Assembly: GCA_018398585.1 (NCBI GenBank)
Contig: JAGTTD010000007.1
Location: 13,136,320-13,200,319 of the forward strand
Source: Simmondsia chinensis
Taxonomy: Eukaryota > Streptophyta > Magnoliopsida > Caryophyllales > Simmondsiaceae
Direction of reading: 5' to 3'
Length of the DNA: 64,000 nt
Made by a program: the position numbers and the translations under genes. Shown here piece by piece: positions 36,313 to 46,968 of the stretch. Under the pieces are notes generated by a model, which saw only the letters and a list, made by a program, of their open reading frames with translations, searched no databases and was not told where the DNA came from. Positions within the stretch are counted from its first letter, which is position 1. Every line of letters begins with the position of its first letter.

Positions 36313-36548
36313 CTAACGAGGGCACCAACACGCCGTCACCGGATCCCATCAGAACTTCGATGTTACGCGTGCTTGGACGAGAGTAGTACCAGGATGGGTA
36401 ACCTCCAGGGAAGTCCTTACCCTCAGGTTGGGGGCACTGGGAAATAGCCTCTCTTCAGGTTAACATCCTAAAAGGGGAAGGCTGCGTACATCCGTCACCC
36501 CCCAAATCCTGCGTAGGCAGGAGCTCTTGAAGCACTGGGTATTCTGAA
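36313..36548 (+). mobile_element. Full-length SINE with 5S rRNA-derived head
   Basis: 236 bp between perfect 18-bp duplications (36295-36312 and 36549-36566, 'agaaagataaatctacaa'). 36313-36417 aligns without a gap to nucleotides 2-106 of plant 5S rRNA. Nucleotides 26-106 match at about 73 of 81 positions by hand (consensus from memory); the first 24 are weaker (11 of 24). The internal Pol III boxes ('cgcgtgcttggacg', 'agtagt', 'gatgggtaacctcc') are present with few changes. From 36418 the shared plant SINE 3' body follows ('caggttgggggcactgg', 'ggctgcgtacatcc', 'gcactgggt'). A LINE would supply the enzymes for its mobility. Confidence 0.85.
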
Positions 36549-36601
36549 AGAAAGATAAATCTACAAATGCTAAGATTTTGGGATTTAGGTTGATTGACTT
36601 A

Positions 36602-37483
36602 GGCTCCATTTGTTTTGAAGGAAGTATTTTCCCCCGAAAAATATTTTTCTTTGGAAAAGGTTTTCCATGGAAAAGGCAATCCCCATTGAGTTTTTTCATT
36701 TTTTGTTTCTAGGGAAAACAAGTTCTCCCATTTCCATGTTCTTTGTTTGTTTTAAAAGAATCATCTCCTACAAATTATATTATACTTAGTCATAGGACAA
36801 TATAAGTAACAGTACAATATATTTAAAATTATCTAGACTTCATGTGGTTGTGAAATTATTATTAAGGTATCCTGAGGTTTGAACATTTATCACCTATGCT
36901 GACATTTCAATATATGCATTGAGATACCCAGAAGTTCATGAATATTTTCTCGCTCAGGTATCATATATCAAAATTTGATGAATTTTTATAAGAATCAAAG
37001 CAAATATTATTTATAAGCCATGTCAATGTCTCACCAAATTATAAAAAGAAAACAATGCATTGTATGTTGATGTAAATTACCTAAATATGGCCGAAATCAT
37101 ATGTCATTTTAGTATTTTTTAGCAAAAACTATTAAAGTCGAATGAGAATACTTATATTTTCTGAATCATGTTCTATTTTAGCATTTTCAATCAAAATCTA
37201 TCGAATTTCGATGAAGGAATCTGATTGATACAATTATAAAATTTTAAGATACCTAAGTGTAAAATGTTTAATTTTCAAGGTATCCCATTATATACCTTCA
37301 AACTTCATTGGATCAGAAGGAATGATGACTTCCCCAGTTTTGAAAGGGAATTTATTTTCTCCCAATTAAGGGAAAAGGTTTTCCGTTAGAAAGTTTTTTT
37401 TTTAAAGAAAAACTGGCACCAAACAATAAAAAAGGAAAAAATCACTTCCTAGAATGAGATTTTTTCCCTAAACAAATGCAGCC
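36602..37483. mobile_element. Tourist-like MITE containing a nested MITE
   Basis: 882 bp, starting 'ggctccatttgttt' and ending with the complement of 'ggctgcatttgtttaggg', flanked by TTA (36599-36601 and 37484-37486). The subterminal arms ('ttttctttggaaaaggtttt' against 'gggaaaaggttttccg') also pair. The middle (about 36855-37285) is related to the separate element at 3550-4115, which points to insertion of one MITE into another. Confidence 0.65.
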
Positions 37484-37633
37484 TTAATTTTACTACATTG
37501 CTTGTAACTAAGTGTGGCTTTTAAAATAAAATGAAAAGGTGAGAAACATTTGAGCACTTTCCAAAGAATGCCCAAAAATAAAAGTTAAAGTTCTCATTTC
37601 AGTGTTGATCCATTTGCTCAAAGGATGTGAAAC

Positions 37634-37985
37634 TAATGCAGCGTGTAAAGTGAAAATTTTGGAAATAGGAAGGTTCAACGGCCTTCCCTTTTAATTTTAT
37701 TACCAAAATAATAAAAATAAGAAGAAAATAAGCTACTCAATTTCTCATAGCCTAAGAAATGGAGAAAACTCTAGAAACTTTGAGAATAAAATTTCAAATT
37801 ATGAATGAATAATTAAACCCTAGATCTCTTCTTCCTTAAATGAAGGAGCTATTTGACTCAGAATAAAAGATTAAAAAGAAAATTACAAATAAATAAAACT
37901 AATCCTACTAAAACTCGAATTCTCCTCATTTGCGTCTCTTTACTCGCCAACCCGTACCCGCCAAGCCTGTTAATAGGCTGCATCA
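37634..37985 (-). mobile_element. 3' LTR of the CRM-like element
   Basis: 352 bases, collinear with the right LTR ('aataagctactcaatttctc', 'tttgagaataaaat', 'actaatcctact'). The purine tract 'cctagggagga' on the - strand adjoins it at about 37986-37996. Confidence 0.82.
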
Positions 37986-40465
37986 TCCTCCCTAGGTTGA
38001 AGAGAGTTCACCTTCGAATTTGCCAGAAGCTCAGCAGTAGCATCGTCACCAAAGTAACGAACAAGGTGCTTGACGTTAAACACGTTAGAGGTCCTCATGC
38101 TGGGTGGAAGCTGAAGACGATATGCATAATCGTCAATCTTCTCAAGTGCTGCCAAAGGTCCAATCTTGAGAGCTATGAGCTTGTTATATTCCCACGCCGA
38201 AATCGTTCCCTAGTCAAGATTGCCCAAACCTTGTCGCCTACCTGAAACTAAACTGCCCGGCATCTCTTGTCACTTGCCGTCTTGTACTTGGCAGTAGCTT
38301 CCATGAGTCAAGCTCTGGTTTGCTCATGGACATCTTTAAGGCTGGAGATGAAGTCTTTCGCCTTTCCGTGAGGACAAGTTGGATCCATAGTAGGCTCCAA
38401 GTCTATCAAAGGTCGTGCCACAAAGCCATAATCGACTATGAATGACATTAAACTCGTACTCCTATTAACGGAGTTGTTGTGGGCGAACTCAGCCTAGTGT
38501 AGCTTCGACTCCCATCCCCTAATGCTGTCAGCAACAAGACATCGGAGAAGGTTTCCTAATGAATGGGTGGTGACCTCGGTATATCCATCCGTTTGAGGAT
38601 GGTGGATGATGTTGAGGGTGAGAGATGTGTCCACCATCTTCCACAATGTCTTCCGAAAGTAATTGAAGAACCTGACATCCCTGTCGGAGACGATGCTAGC
38701 GAACAACCTCGTAGCTTGTGCCTCTCAGAAATATAGACCTGCCACATGTATGGCGTCAGCAACCTTCTTGCACCCAATGAACTGTGCCATCTGTAAGAAT
38801 TGATCTACCACTACGAATATTGAATCCATGCATCCCCGTGTTCATGGTAGTCCCAATACGAAGTCCATACTAACATCCATCCAAGGCTGACTCAGAATTG
38901 GTAAGGGTAAGTGTAGGCCTGCCTTGGTCACTCGGCCTTTTGAGACTTGAGTATTGTGGCAATGTTTGACAAATCTCTCCACCTCTTTCTGCAACAAAGG
39001 GTAGTAATAGTTGCCGCGAACGAGCTGTATGTCCTTTGCTGTGCTTCTCCTCAATGATCTTCAGCCATAGACTTGAATCTGAGATATGGAGTTGTTTCCC
39101 TTTGAAAAGAAAGTAGTGAATGGAATGTTTGGGAACAAAGCCGGATTGGGCATCTTGCCAAATGTCACCAAAGGTGAGGTCATCTTCATGTTGCTCCAGC
39201 AACGGCTCAAACCCGGTTTCCGTCACTATGATCTTAGACAAGATAAGGCTCCGCCTACTCAGTGCATCCACCACTTTGTTCAAGGTGCCAGACTTATGCT
39301 TGAATCTGAAGTGAAAGAGCTGAACATAGCTTGCCCACTTGGCGTGTCGATCTAATAGTTCATCTTGGTTATTTATGTACTTCAACGTAACATTGTAAGA
39401 GTATAATACTAACTCTCTATTGGCGATGTAAGACTTCCAGTGCATGAACGCCCTAACCACCGTGTAGAACGTGATAGGTCTTCCATCAAGCTTACTTCCA
39501 TCAAGCTTTTCGCTGAAGTATGCAATAGGACTTCCCTCTTGGGTGAGCACTTCGCCAATGCTAATCTTGGAGGCGTCTATGTGAAGTTCGAATGTCATCT
39601 GAAAGTCAGGTAAAACTAATATCGGTGCCATGGTTAGCCTCCTCTTGATCTCTTCAAAGGCGTCAGCTGCCCCCAGAGTCCAAGCAAAGGAACTCCCCTT
39701 CATATAATCCGTATCATCGAGCTGAATTTAGGCACAAACCACCTAATAATAAGATGCCGATATGTGGAAGCTCCTTACCCCACCAATTGTCTTTTTCTAC
39801 GGGCAGTCTCGTGTTGCTGCGATCTTCCCTTCATTAGCTGATATACCGTCCTTGGACACAACAAACCCAAGGAAGGTTGCTTTGTCTCTGATGAACTCAC
39901 ACTTCTTTAAGGCAGCAAACAGATATTGCTTTCGCAAGGTACTTAAGACGTCCCTAAGGTGCGCCAAGTGCTCATCCCTGTTCTAACTATAGATCAAGAT
40001 GTCGCCAAAGTAAACAACAAACTCCCTAATGAACGGGCAGAGTACTTGGTTCATAAATTGCATGAAGGTACTTGGCGTGTTTGACAATCCGAACAGCATT
40101 GCAAGCCACTCGTACAACCCTTCCCTAGTCTTGAATGCTGTTTTCCACTCATCTCCAAGTGAGATGCGGATCTGATGATACCCGCTCTTTAAGTCTAAGT
40201 TGGTGAATAGCTTCGCGTTACGTAGTTGATCAAGCAGGTTATCTAATCTCGGAATAGGGAATCTGTAGCACACCGTGATCTTGTTGATGGCTCTACTGTC
40301 CGCACACATCTGCCAACTACCATCCTTTTTAGGCATCAATAGAGTCGGCACTGCACAAGGACTCAAACTCTCCCTGACAAACCTCTTAGCGAGCAATTCC
40401 TCTACTTTGCATCTCAACTCCTCATGCTTAGATGGACTCATATGGCAGTGATGCCTATTCGGCAA
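37970..40465 (-). pseudogene. Broken pol of the CRM-like element
   Basis: RT in 39983-40465 has fingers and palm motifs, but the catalytic YxDD reads YFGD ('[11 protein letters not shown]'), which should abolish activity. 38870-39703 carries the RT end, RNase H ('FELHIDASKISIGEVLTQEG') and the integrase zinc-finger start. The finger continues in 38842-39054 ('LQKEVERFVKHCHN'), then 'PWMDVSMDFVLGLP'. 38494-38706 holds the core ('IVSDRDVRFFNYF', 'HHPQTDGYTEV'). 37970-38155 is the integrase C-terminal part ('DDYAYRLQLPPSM', 'NVFNVKHLVRY'). Several frame changes separate these pieces. The true RT start lies upstream of 40465. Confidence 0.82.
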
Positions 40466-40926
40466 GGCAACCCCTGGTATCAGATCAATATGGTGCTATA
40501 TGTCTCTTAATGGTGGTAGCATATCTAATAATTCCTCCGGAAAGACATTAACGAACTCGCTCAACAAGGCAGCAACCTCACTCGATATCTCCCTGGATTC
40601 ACTTTGCTCTCTTTCCCAATAAACACGAAGATGATCTTGGTGTCACCAACCTCCTTGGCGAACATAGCTCTTCCCTGTATACTTGGGTGTTGAGCTGTTA
40701 AAGCCCGCGGCACCTCATCCTTCTTGGGTAACAAGATAATCTTTATTCCCTCAAAGCTAAAACTATACGTGTTCTTTCATCCGTCATGGATGGCACTGCT
40801 ATCATATTGCCATGGGCGCCCCAACAACAGATGGCAAACATCCATGGTGACCATGTCACGCCAAACTCCGTCCTTGTACTTCGAACCAATCAAAAAATTG
40901 ACCAAGCAACATTAGGACATGGCTAA

Positions 40927-42270
40927 CTAGTTTCCTTTCTTGAGCCACGATAACTTATATGGACTTGGATGAGCTTCTGTCTTCAACCCTAGCTTGGCGA
41001 CTGCCTCTTTGAAAATCACATTCTCATAACTTCTCGAGTCTATCAACATGCAGTATACCCTTCCGCCAATAGTGCAGGTGGTCTGGAAGATGTTATTCCT
41101 CAACCATCCATCTCTAGGTTCTTCTCTTTGCGCAAAGCAAGCGTGCATAATCACAAGTAGGCGTCCTTCATCACCTACCATAGCATCTTCTTCCAGTGGC
41201 GCCAACTCAGCCTTGGTTTCTTCCTCACTAACCCTGCCATCTTCTTCGTGGAACTCCTTGATGAAAAGACCCTTGCCAGGTCTGTCACCCTTACGATACT
41301 CAGCAGCATAATGCCTCACCTCTCCACACTTGAAGCAACGGGTTCTTGAAGTACCCACCAAGTCTTGGGTACCCGGCATACCAATATTAGCGACTACTGG
41401 CATGTTCTTTGCACTCTAATTTGGCAGTGCTTTCACTTGGTCTGTTCTGCCAACCTGTGCTCCTCAAGCTCTCCCAAATTTGGCGATGCCTCTGCTGCTA
41501 CTTAACATTCATGACTCTCTGGCCTGCCTCCGAGACGGAAAAGATGTCAAACATGTTCAACATCTCCTATATAGACTCCTTCAACCTGCCAATATAACCA
41601 TTTGCCAATTGCTTTCCCATTTCCGCCAAGTCATTCCTAGCGATCAATGAGTAGAACACTACTGTGTACTCCTCCACAAATCTAAAGCCCTGTCGCCACT
41701 CTTGCCGACATTGGTACATCATCGTGGTGTGATTGTGAGGCAGGGAGGCGCCTCTCATATGTTTCTTCACCTTCTCCCATGAATCTATCCTCACCTTCCC
41801 CTGACGAAGCCACATATGTTTTAGCTGTCTCCCTCATAACCAGGTAGCCAAAAATGGCTCCTGCTTCCTCCCCAGAGCCTCTCTAAACTCAAGGATCTCC
41901 TCTGCCGCAGCAACCCAATCCAAGAAGTCATCTGGGCGTCCTCCTCCGTTAAACTCTGGGATCGGAATCCCTCCGATCGTTGAAATCAACGGCACTGCCG
42001 GTATGCAGCCGTTGCCTCCTCAGCCTCCGATCCGGCAACTTAGCATTCGGAATAGTTTTTAGAAGCTCTTGTCCGTGTTGTTCTCATCAACCCCGTTGGC
42101 GGGTGTTGGGGCTGGATTCCCAGCACTTGCTCAGGATTTGCCCCTAATTGAATCAAGTAACACTCGATCCATCGGCACGTCTCCCCCATCTCCACAAACC
42201 TCCTTTCGTTTTTGCCATTATGCGTCTCACTCGTAAACGTCTTTGGCGGTGGCGTACCTCTGTCGCCCAC
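40927..42270 (-). pseudogene. Broken gag-protease of the CRM-like element
   Basis: Gag N-terminus in 42040-42270 and core in 41567-41815 ('YQCRQEWRQGFRFVEEYT'). The zinc knuckle in 40927-41403 reads 'CFKCGEVRHYAAEY', with Tyr where the last Cys should be. The protease site reads 'LIDSRSYENVI' in place of D-S-G. Both key sites are thus mutated. 'HPSPYKLSWLKKGN' is the conserved stretch after protease. Confidence 0.78.
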
Positions 42271-42308
42271 GGGCCATCTCAGAAATCATTCTAAGCTCTA
42301 CTACCAAT

Positions 42309-42652
42309 TGATGCAGCATATAAAATGAAAAATTTGGGAACGGGTTAATTCTATTACAAAAATAATAAAAATATGGGGAAAATAAGCTACTCAATTTCTC
42401 ATAACCCGAGAAAGAGAGAAAACCCTAAAAACTTTGAGAATAAAATCTGAAATCATGAATGAATAATAAAACCCTAGATCTTCTCTTCTTTGAATAGTGG
42501 AGCTATTTGACTAAGAATAAAAGACTAAAAAGATAATTACAAATGAATAAAACTAATCCTACTACAACTCCAATTCTCCTCACATGCGTCTCCTTACTCA
42601 CCAACCCGTGCCCGCCAAGTTATACCCGCTAAGCATGTTAGCGGCTGCATCA
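42309..42652 (-). mobile_element. 5' LTR of the CRM-like element
   Basis: Starts 'tgatgcagcatat' and ends 'gcggctgcatca'. Inside it, 'aagctctactacca' (about 42293-42305) reads TGGTAGTAGAGCTT on the - strand, a decayed Met-type primer site. Confidence 0.8.
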
Positions 42653-43565
42653 TAAATAATTTCCAAAAAGTAGTACTCAAATGGGAAGTTTCTTTGGCTA
42701 TGCAAATAGTAAAGAGAAACTATTAGTTGTGCCAAGATCACCAAACTATTAGTGAAGCCGGGATCACCATACACCCTATAGGAAAGAGAGAGGAATTCAT
42801 AACAAAAAGAGAGAATTAATAAGCACATAAAGTGCTTGGTGACCCTGAATCACTTAATAATTTCTCCATAGGAAGCCCCTTTTCCGAGATGCGGTTTATT
42901 TTTGAAAAGTATTTGACCGCTGATCTTCGGTCTCCAAAGGCATTTATATCTAAAACATAACCGATAATAAACAACTTTTAAAAATTTGATTCCAAGTAGG
43001 TTGTATATATAAAGCATGACTATGGTGGTGAGATAATGAGAGTAACATCTGAGTCGTTTATTTTATTAAGGAGCCATTGATCAAATTAAGGAGCCTCTTC
43101 CTCCTCATACTAAGTCACCCCTTTGTAAGATCAACGGCCTAAATAACAGGTGATTTTCCAAAATAGATGTTTACACCCTGATTTCAAGGGGGTTGGGACA
43201 ACATCGTTTTGAATAAAGTGCCACGTGGTCAACACGTGAGGGCTTTCTGTGGCAAAGTCAGGCCTTTAAGTACTAAGATAACAGCATCTCGAGCCTAGCA
43301 TCCTGAGAAGGAAATTGCATTGCACAAGGGTATCAAACGCTCGAGGCTTGAGATGGTTAAGGGGTGAAGTGAGCTCGAGCTTGGGGAGCTCTCAAGAATG
43401 TCTAAAGACAGGTGGTTCCCAGGCTTAAGACAATTACTTGGAGTGCAATTTCAGTTACTTGGGCACTAAGATTAATCCAAGTGAACGTGGACCTTCTAGA
43501 GGGGACTTCCACTAAAACTTTGGATGTGGGCACCAAGGAATTCCAACTAATATTCAATTTAGGGC
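42653..43565. other. Intergenic DNA between gypsy elements
   Basis: No gene or element ends recognised. A short duplicated phrase, 'ttaaggagcc', occurs twice near 43075-43105. The junction to integrase sequence lies near 43566. Confidence 0.45.
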
Positions 43566-43936
43566 ATGCTCATTTGAGATTTTAGTGAGAGTTGGGGATT
43601 TAGCTTATAGAGTAGCCTTGCCGTCGGAGTTATCCATGGTGCCTCATGTATTTCATGTGTCTCGATTGAAGGAGCATGTTCATGTTCCTCATCATGTGAT
43701 ACGATTTGAACCATTGCGAGTACAGAAAGATTTAACTTATGTAGAACAACCAGTTCTCATAATTGATGAAAAGGAAGAAAAGTTAAGGTGTAGAACTATC
43801 GCATATTTCAAGATCCAATAGAGTAATCATACTCCTAGAGAGGAAACACAGGAGACAAAAGAACAGATGAGAAGCAAATACCCAAATTTATTTTGATAAT
43901 GAAGTTAAGTTTCAAGGATGAAACTTTTGTTTAAGG
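43566..43936 (+). pseudogene. Integrase C-terminal fragment of a Tekay/Del-like element
   Basis: 43585-43821 reads 'VPHVFHVSRLKEHV', 'VIRFEPLRVQKDLTYVEQP' and 'RCRTIAYFKI', typical of the integrase tail and chromodomain start of Tekay/Del chromoviruses. Past a stop, sequence coding for 'REETQETKEQMRSKYP'-like residues continues to about 43895. A purine tract 'ttaaggggttgagag' (43931-43945) adjoins the LTR. The upstream part of this element is missing. Confidence 0.72.
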
Positions 43937-43945
43937 GGTTGAGAG

Positions 43946-45194
43946 TATAATATCCTGTCTAATTAAATTGTGCTTGGAATTATAATACCATTAATAAAAT
44001 AATTGGCTATTTTAGAACGGGTCTATTAGTAATATTGGAGTTATACAAATACATATATAAAAGAGGGGGGTTTTAGCCCTAATCTCTCTCTCTCTCTCTC
44101 TATTCCATTGCCAATCGTCATTCTCGATTCCTCTCCCTTGATAGGTTTTCGAAGTTAGATATGTAATAGAAGTTTCGATATTAAATTAGAAGATATTGAA
44201 GGTAAATATACCACTCCCCCTACTTGTTTGCGAAATATAAAAATTATTTTATATTATTTGATGTGTAAGATATATAATTAAGTGATTTATTATTTTTATT
44301 AAAGCGGGTTTGGACATATGTGTTTGATTGATTATATCATTACTACTCCCATGGTGTGATTTTATATTGATTTATTCATAGATCTGATGATAGAATATGT
44401 GATTTTTGGAGAAAAAAAAATTTGTACCTGTGATTTTGTGGATGGAAATATTGAGAACTTGTTATCTGAATTGAATGGTTCAAATGGAAAAACTCGCATA
44501 TACTACTTTGAACCCAAGCGTTTATCGACTACAGAATGTGTCCTAAAAGAGCCCATGCGGCCAATGATTTAAATGTGAATTATGTGAAAGTCAATCTGTG
44601 GCCTTGTCGGGGGATATAATAACAACAAAAGTCTCCGATTGATCTGTGAGTTAAACTGAGGAACTTATGTGTAATAGATTATGATATAAAGTTATGTTTT
44701 ATTTCTCTTGTATATGATCATTGAGGATATATTTGATTTCCTTGTTTATATTGGATTTCAATACTTTTCATGATTTTAAATAATATGCCCAATCCGGGTA
44801 TAGTATGTGGTGTATTTGCTGAGCATGTTATTTGCTCACTCTTTCCTCCACTTTCCAAATTAGTAGCTTTTGGCGGTTCCAGAGGGATGAGGAAGGCAGA
44901 GTGGCATCTTTTCTCGATCATTATTTTAGTTTCGTAGTTTTATATATTAAATAAATTCCATGGCACGAAGTTGTGGACTATTTATAGATTGTAATTTCTA
45001 CTACTTTCATACTGTTAGCTTTAATCATTAGTGCCAAAGCTACTTGGGATTCAAGCTATTATATTTCATGGAAACTTCTATGGAAATTTTGAAATTTATG
45101 AATCAAAAATTTTTGGGCTTCGTGCTATGATTAGGGTATTTATGATAATATGGCCATGTACGACCTATTTGCTATACTATCTGGGGGCATTACA
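43946..45194 (+). mobile_element. LTR of a Tekay/Del-like element
   Basis: Bounded on the left by integrase tail and purine tract and on the right, after 'gggggcattaca', by a primer site. It is therefore the 3' LTR of one copy and the 5' LTR of the next. It contains a (CT)n tract at about 44083-44101. The outer TG has decayed to TA. No second copy lies in this window. Confidence 0.65.
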
Positions 45195-45199
45195 TTTAA

Positions 45200-45211
45200 T
45201 GGTATTAGAGC
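45200..45211 (+). promoter_or_regulatory. Primer binding site of the Tekay/Del-like element
   Basis: TGGTATTAGAGC, one base from the Met-type site, five bases after the LTR end. Confidence 0.75.
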
Positions 45212-45339
45212 ATGGTTATGAGTTAAGGACTTAGGATAGGAAAGGGGTAGTGTGTTACTTCGCTGATATTTGATATAGTACATATTCTCATAAATACACT
45301 AAACATATTGGAAAACTGGCACTACAAGGGAGTAGCTAA

Positions 45340-46968
45340 GAAATGGTAGATAAGGCTAGCACTAACAGTGCAAGGGAACCATCAATGGCTCCCTCTAAGC
45401 TAATGTTTAAGGATATGTGCTATTATAGCTTATTTGATTGAAAGTTCAACTTGAAGGATGAAGGAGGGGAGATGGTGACACTATATTAATTTCTCATATT
45501 TGATTCCCTTGAGGTTGTATGGGCTTTTGACCCAATAAAAATTGAGGACTGGATGAAGAGAATAGAAAATATGCTTTGGATTGCTAATGTTCTAGAAAAG
45601 CTAAGCTTGCCTCTTAAATGTCTATCAAAAAAATAGAGCATTTTTGGAAAGCTATTAGGCTTTAGAAAGAGGAGGAATAATTGATTTGAGAAGATTTTGT
45701 AAGGATATAGTTAAATAGTAGTTTTATTCATGGTGTGTACAAAGATCAAAACAGAGAGTTTCTCTTACCAAAGTAAGGGTAGATGAGAGTGATGCAATAA
45801 AAAAAGAAGTTCAAGAAATTATCTAGATGTACTACACGATTTTGATCAAAATAGGACATGCAGGTTTGAAGATGCTTTATGGTTGCCAGTTAGAATGCAG
45901 CTCTCTAGGTGAGCCTTTAATAATTTCCAAAAATTGTATTAAAGGGTCATGCGAATTGAGAATATATTTTAGGAATAGAATGAAATAGAAATAAAAGTGA
46001 GCAAGGAGATAAAGAGAAGGGAATGGAGTGGGAATTTGAGGCCAAAAGCTAGTAAGAAGAGATTGTTGGATCAACCAAGGTTAGAAAAGGATGACACTTG
46101 CAACAAATATGGAAAGTATTGTTTCAAAAAGCCTTGTTTTGGAGTGACTGCAAGGTGATTTAGATGTGGGAGAGAGGGGACTTATAATGAAAAATTATGC
46201 TCAAAAAGAGAAAATTAGTTATATATAGTGTAATCAAGACTAAACAAGGAGAATTACAATTAGAAAGTATTCTCATGGTTCAAGGGAGTTCCTTATGTGT
46301 TCCTTGATGACATTCCAAGATTACCTCCTAAACGAGAAGTTGAATTTTGTGTGGAAACTATAACCAATACCAAATTGATCTCATACACTCTCTAGAACCA
46401 CACCAATCAAATTGAAAGTAGTAAAACCTTAATTATGGGAATAGCTTGATAAGAAAAGTTATACGTGGTACCTGACCTTAGGAAACACCCATTAATTTGT
46501 GGAAACAAAGGATGACATTATTAGTTTCTATATTTTTTTATAGATTAAGTGATGTCTCTTAATAAGATAGTATCTTGTAGGGGTAAGACTGCATACATCT
46601 TACCCACATCAGACCTTGCCTTGGCGGGAGCCTCCCTAAGGCACTTGGGTTTTGTTGTTGGAATATAGATTAAGCGGCCATTTTGAATAAATATCCTAAT
46701 CAATTACAAGGGACATGTATATTCTTTAGAATTCATTTGAGGCCTGGATATTGTTAATTCATGGTGGGGGCTAAGGACGTGGGAAGAACACAACAGTTTT
46801 TAGCCGTTATGGGTATTATGAGTTTCTTGTTATGTCATTTGGGTTGACAAATGCATCTACTGTGTTTTAAAATTTAGAGAATAAGATATTTAAGCAATTT
46901 CTAGACAAGGTTTTTTTTTTTTTTTTTTTTTGGTTGGGGGGGGGGGGGGGGGGGGGTGGGAGTCTTTA
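45340..46968 (+). pseudogene. Decayed gag, protease and RT start of the Tekay/Del-like element
   Basis: Gag core near 45530-45620 ('DPIKIEDWMKRIENMLW'). A decayed zinc knuckle near 46140-46200 ('FRCGREGTYNEKLC'). The pre-RT stretch near 46300-46390 ('VFLDDIPRLPPKREVEFCVE'). RT palm near 46790-46910 ('FLVMSFGLTNAS'-like, 'KQFLDK'). A short SINE (46550-46664) and a T-run plus G-run (46912-46956) interrupt it. The copia insertion at 46969 splits the RT; it resumes at 62759. Confidence 0.7.
46550..46664 (+). mobile_element. Short SINE copy with the shared 3' domain
   Basis: 'taggggtaagactgcatac', 'cagaccttgcc', 'gggagcctcc' and 'gcacttgggttttgttgttg' match the shared SINE body. 'atagattaag' flanks it on both sides (46540-46549 and 46665-46674). 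It lacks a recognisable Pol III head and is probably 5'-truncated. Confidence 0.68.

Larger units (their letters stand above)
37634..42652 (-). mobile_element. CRM-like chromovirus (Ty3/gypsy)
   Basis: A 5019-bp - strand element with LTRs at 37634-37985 and 42309-42652 ending TGATGCAGC...GCTGCATCA (the outer TG of the left copy is decayed to TA). Gag, zinc knuckle, protease, RT, RNase H and integrase follow in order. RT motifs '[20 protein letters not shown]', '[15 protein letters not shown]' and '[16 protein letters not shown]' fit the CRM lineage. I find no matching 5-bp target duplication ('gaaac' left, 'taaat' right), so a flank may be rearranged or mutated. Confidence 0.82.

Noticed and set aside
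36313..36417. A functional 5S rRNA gene
   Set aside because: The first 24 nucleotides are diverged, the terminal stem is lost and the sequence runs into a SINE body with target duplications; it is a retroposed derivative.
36313..36548. Cassandra-type TRIM element (LTRs with 5S)
   Set aside because: No second LTR copy, no primer site or purine tract, and the duplications are 18 bp rather than 5 bp.
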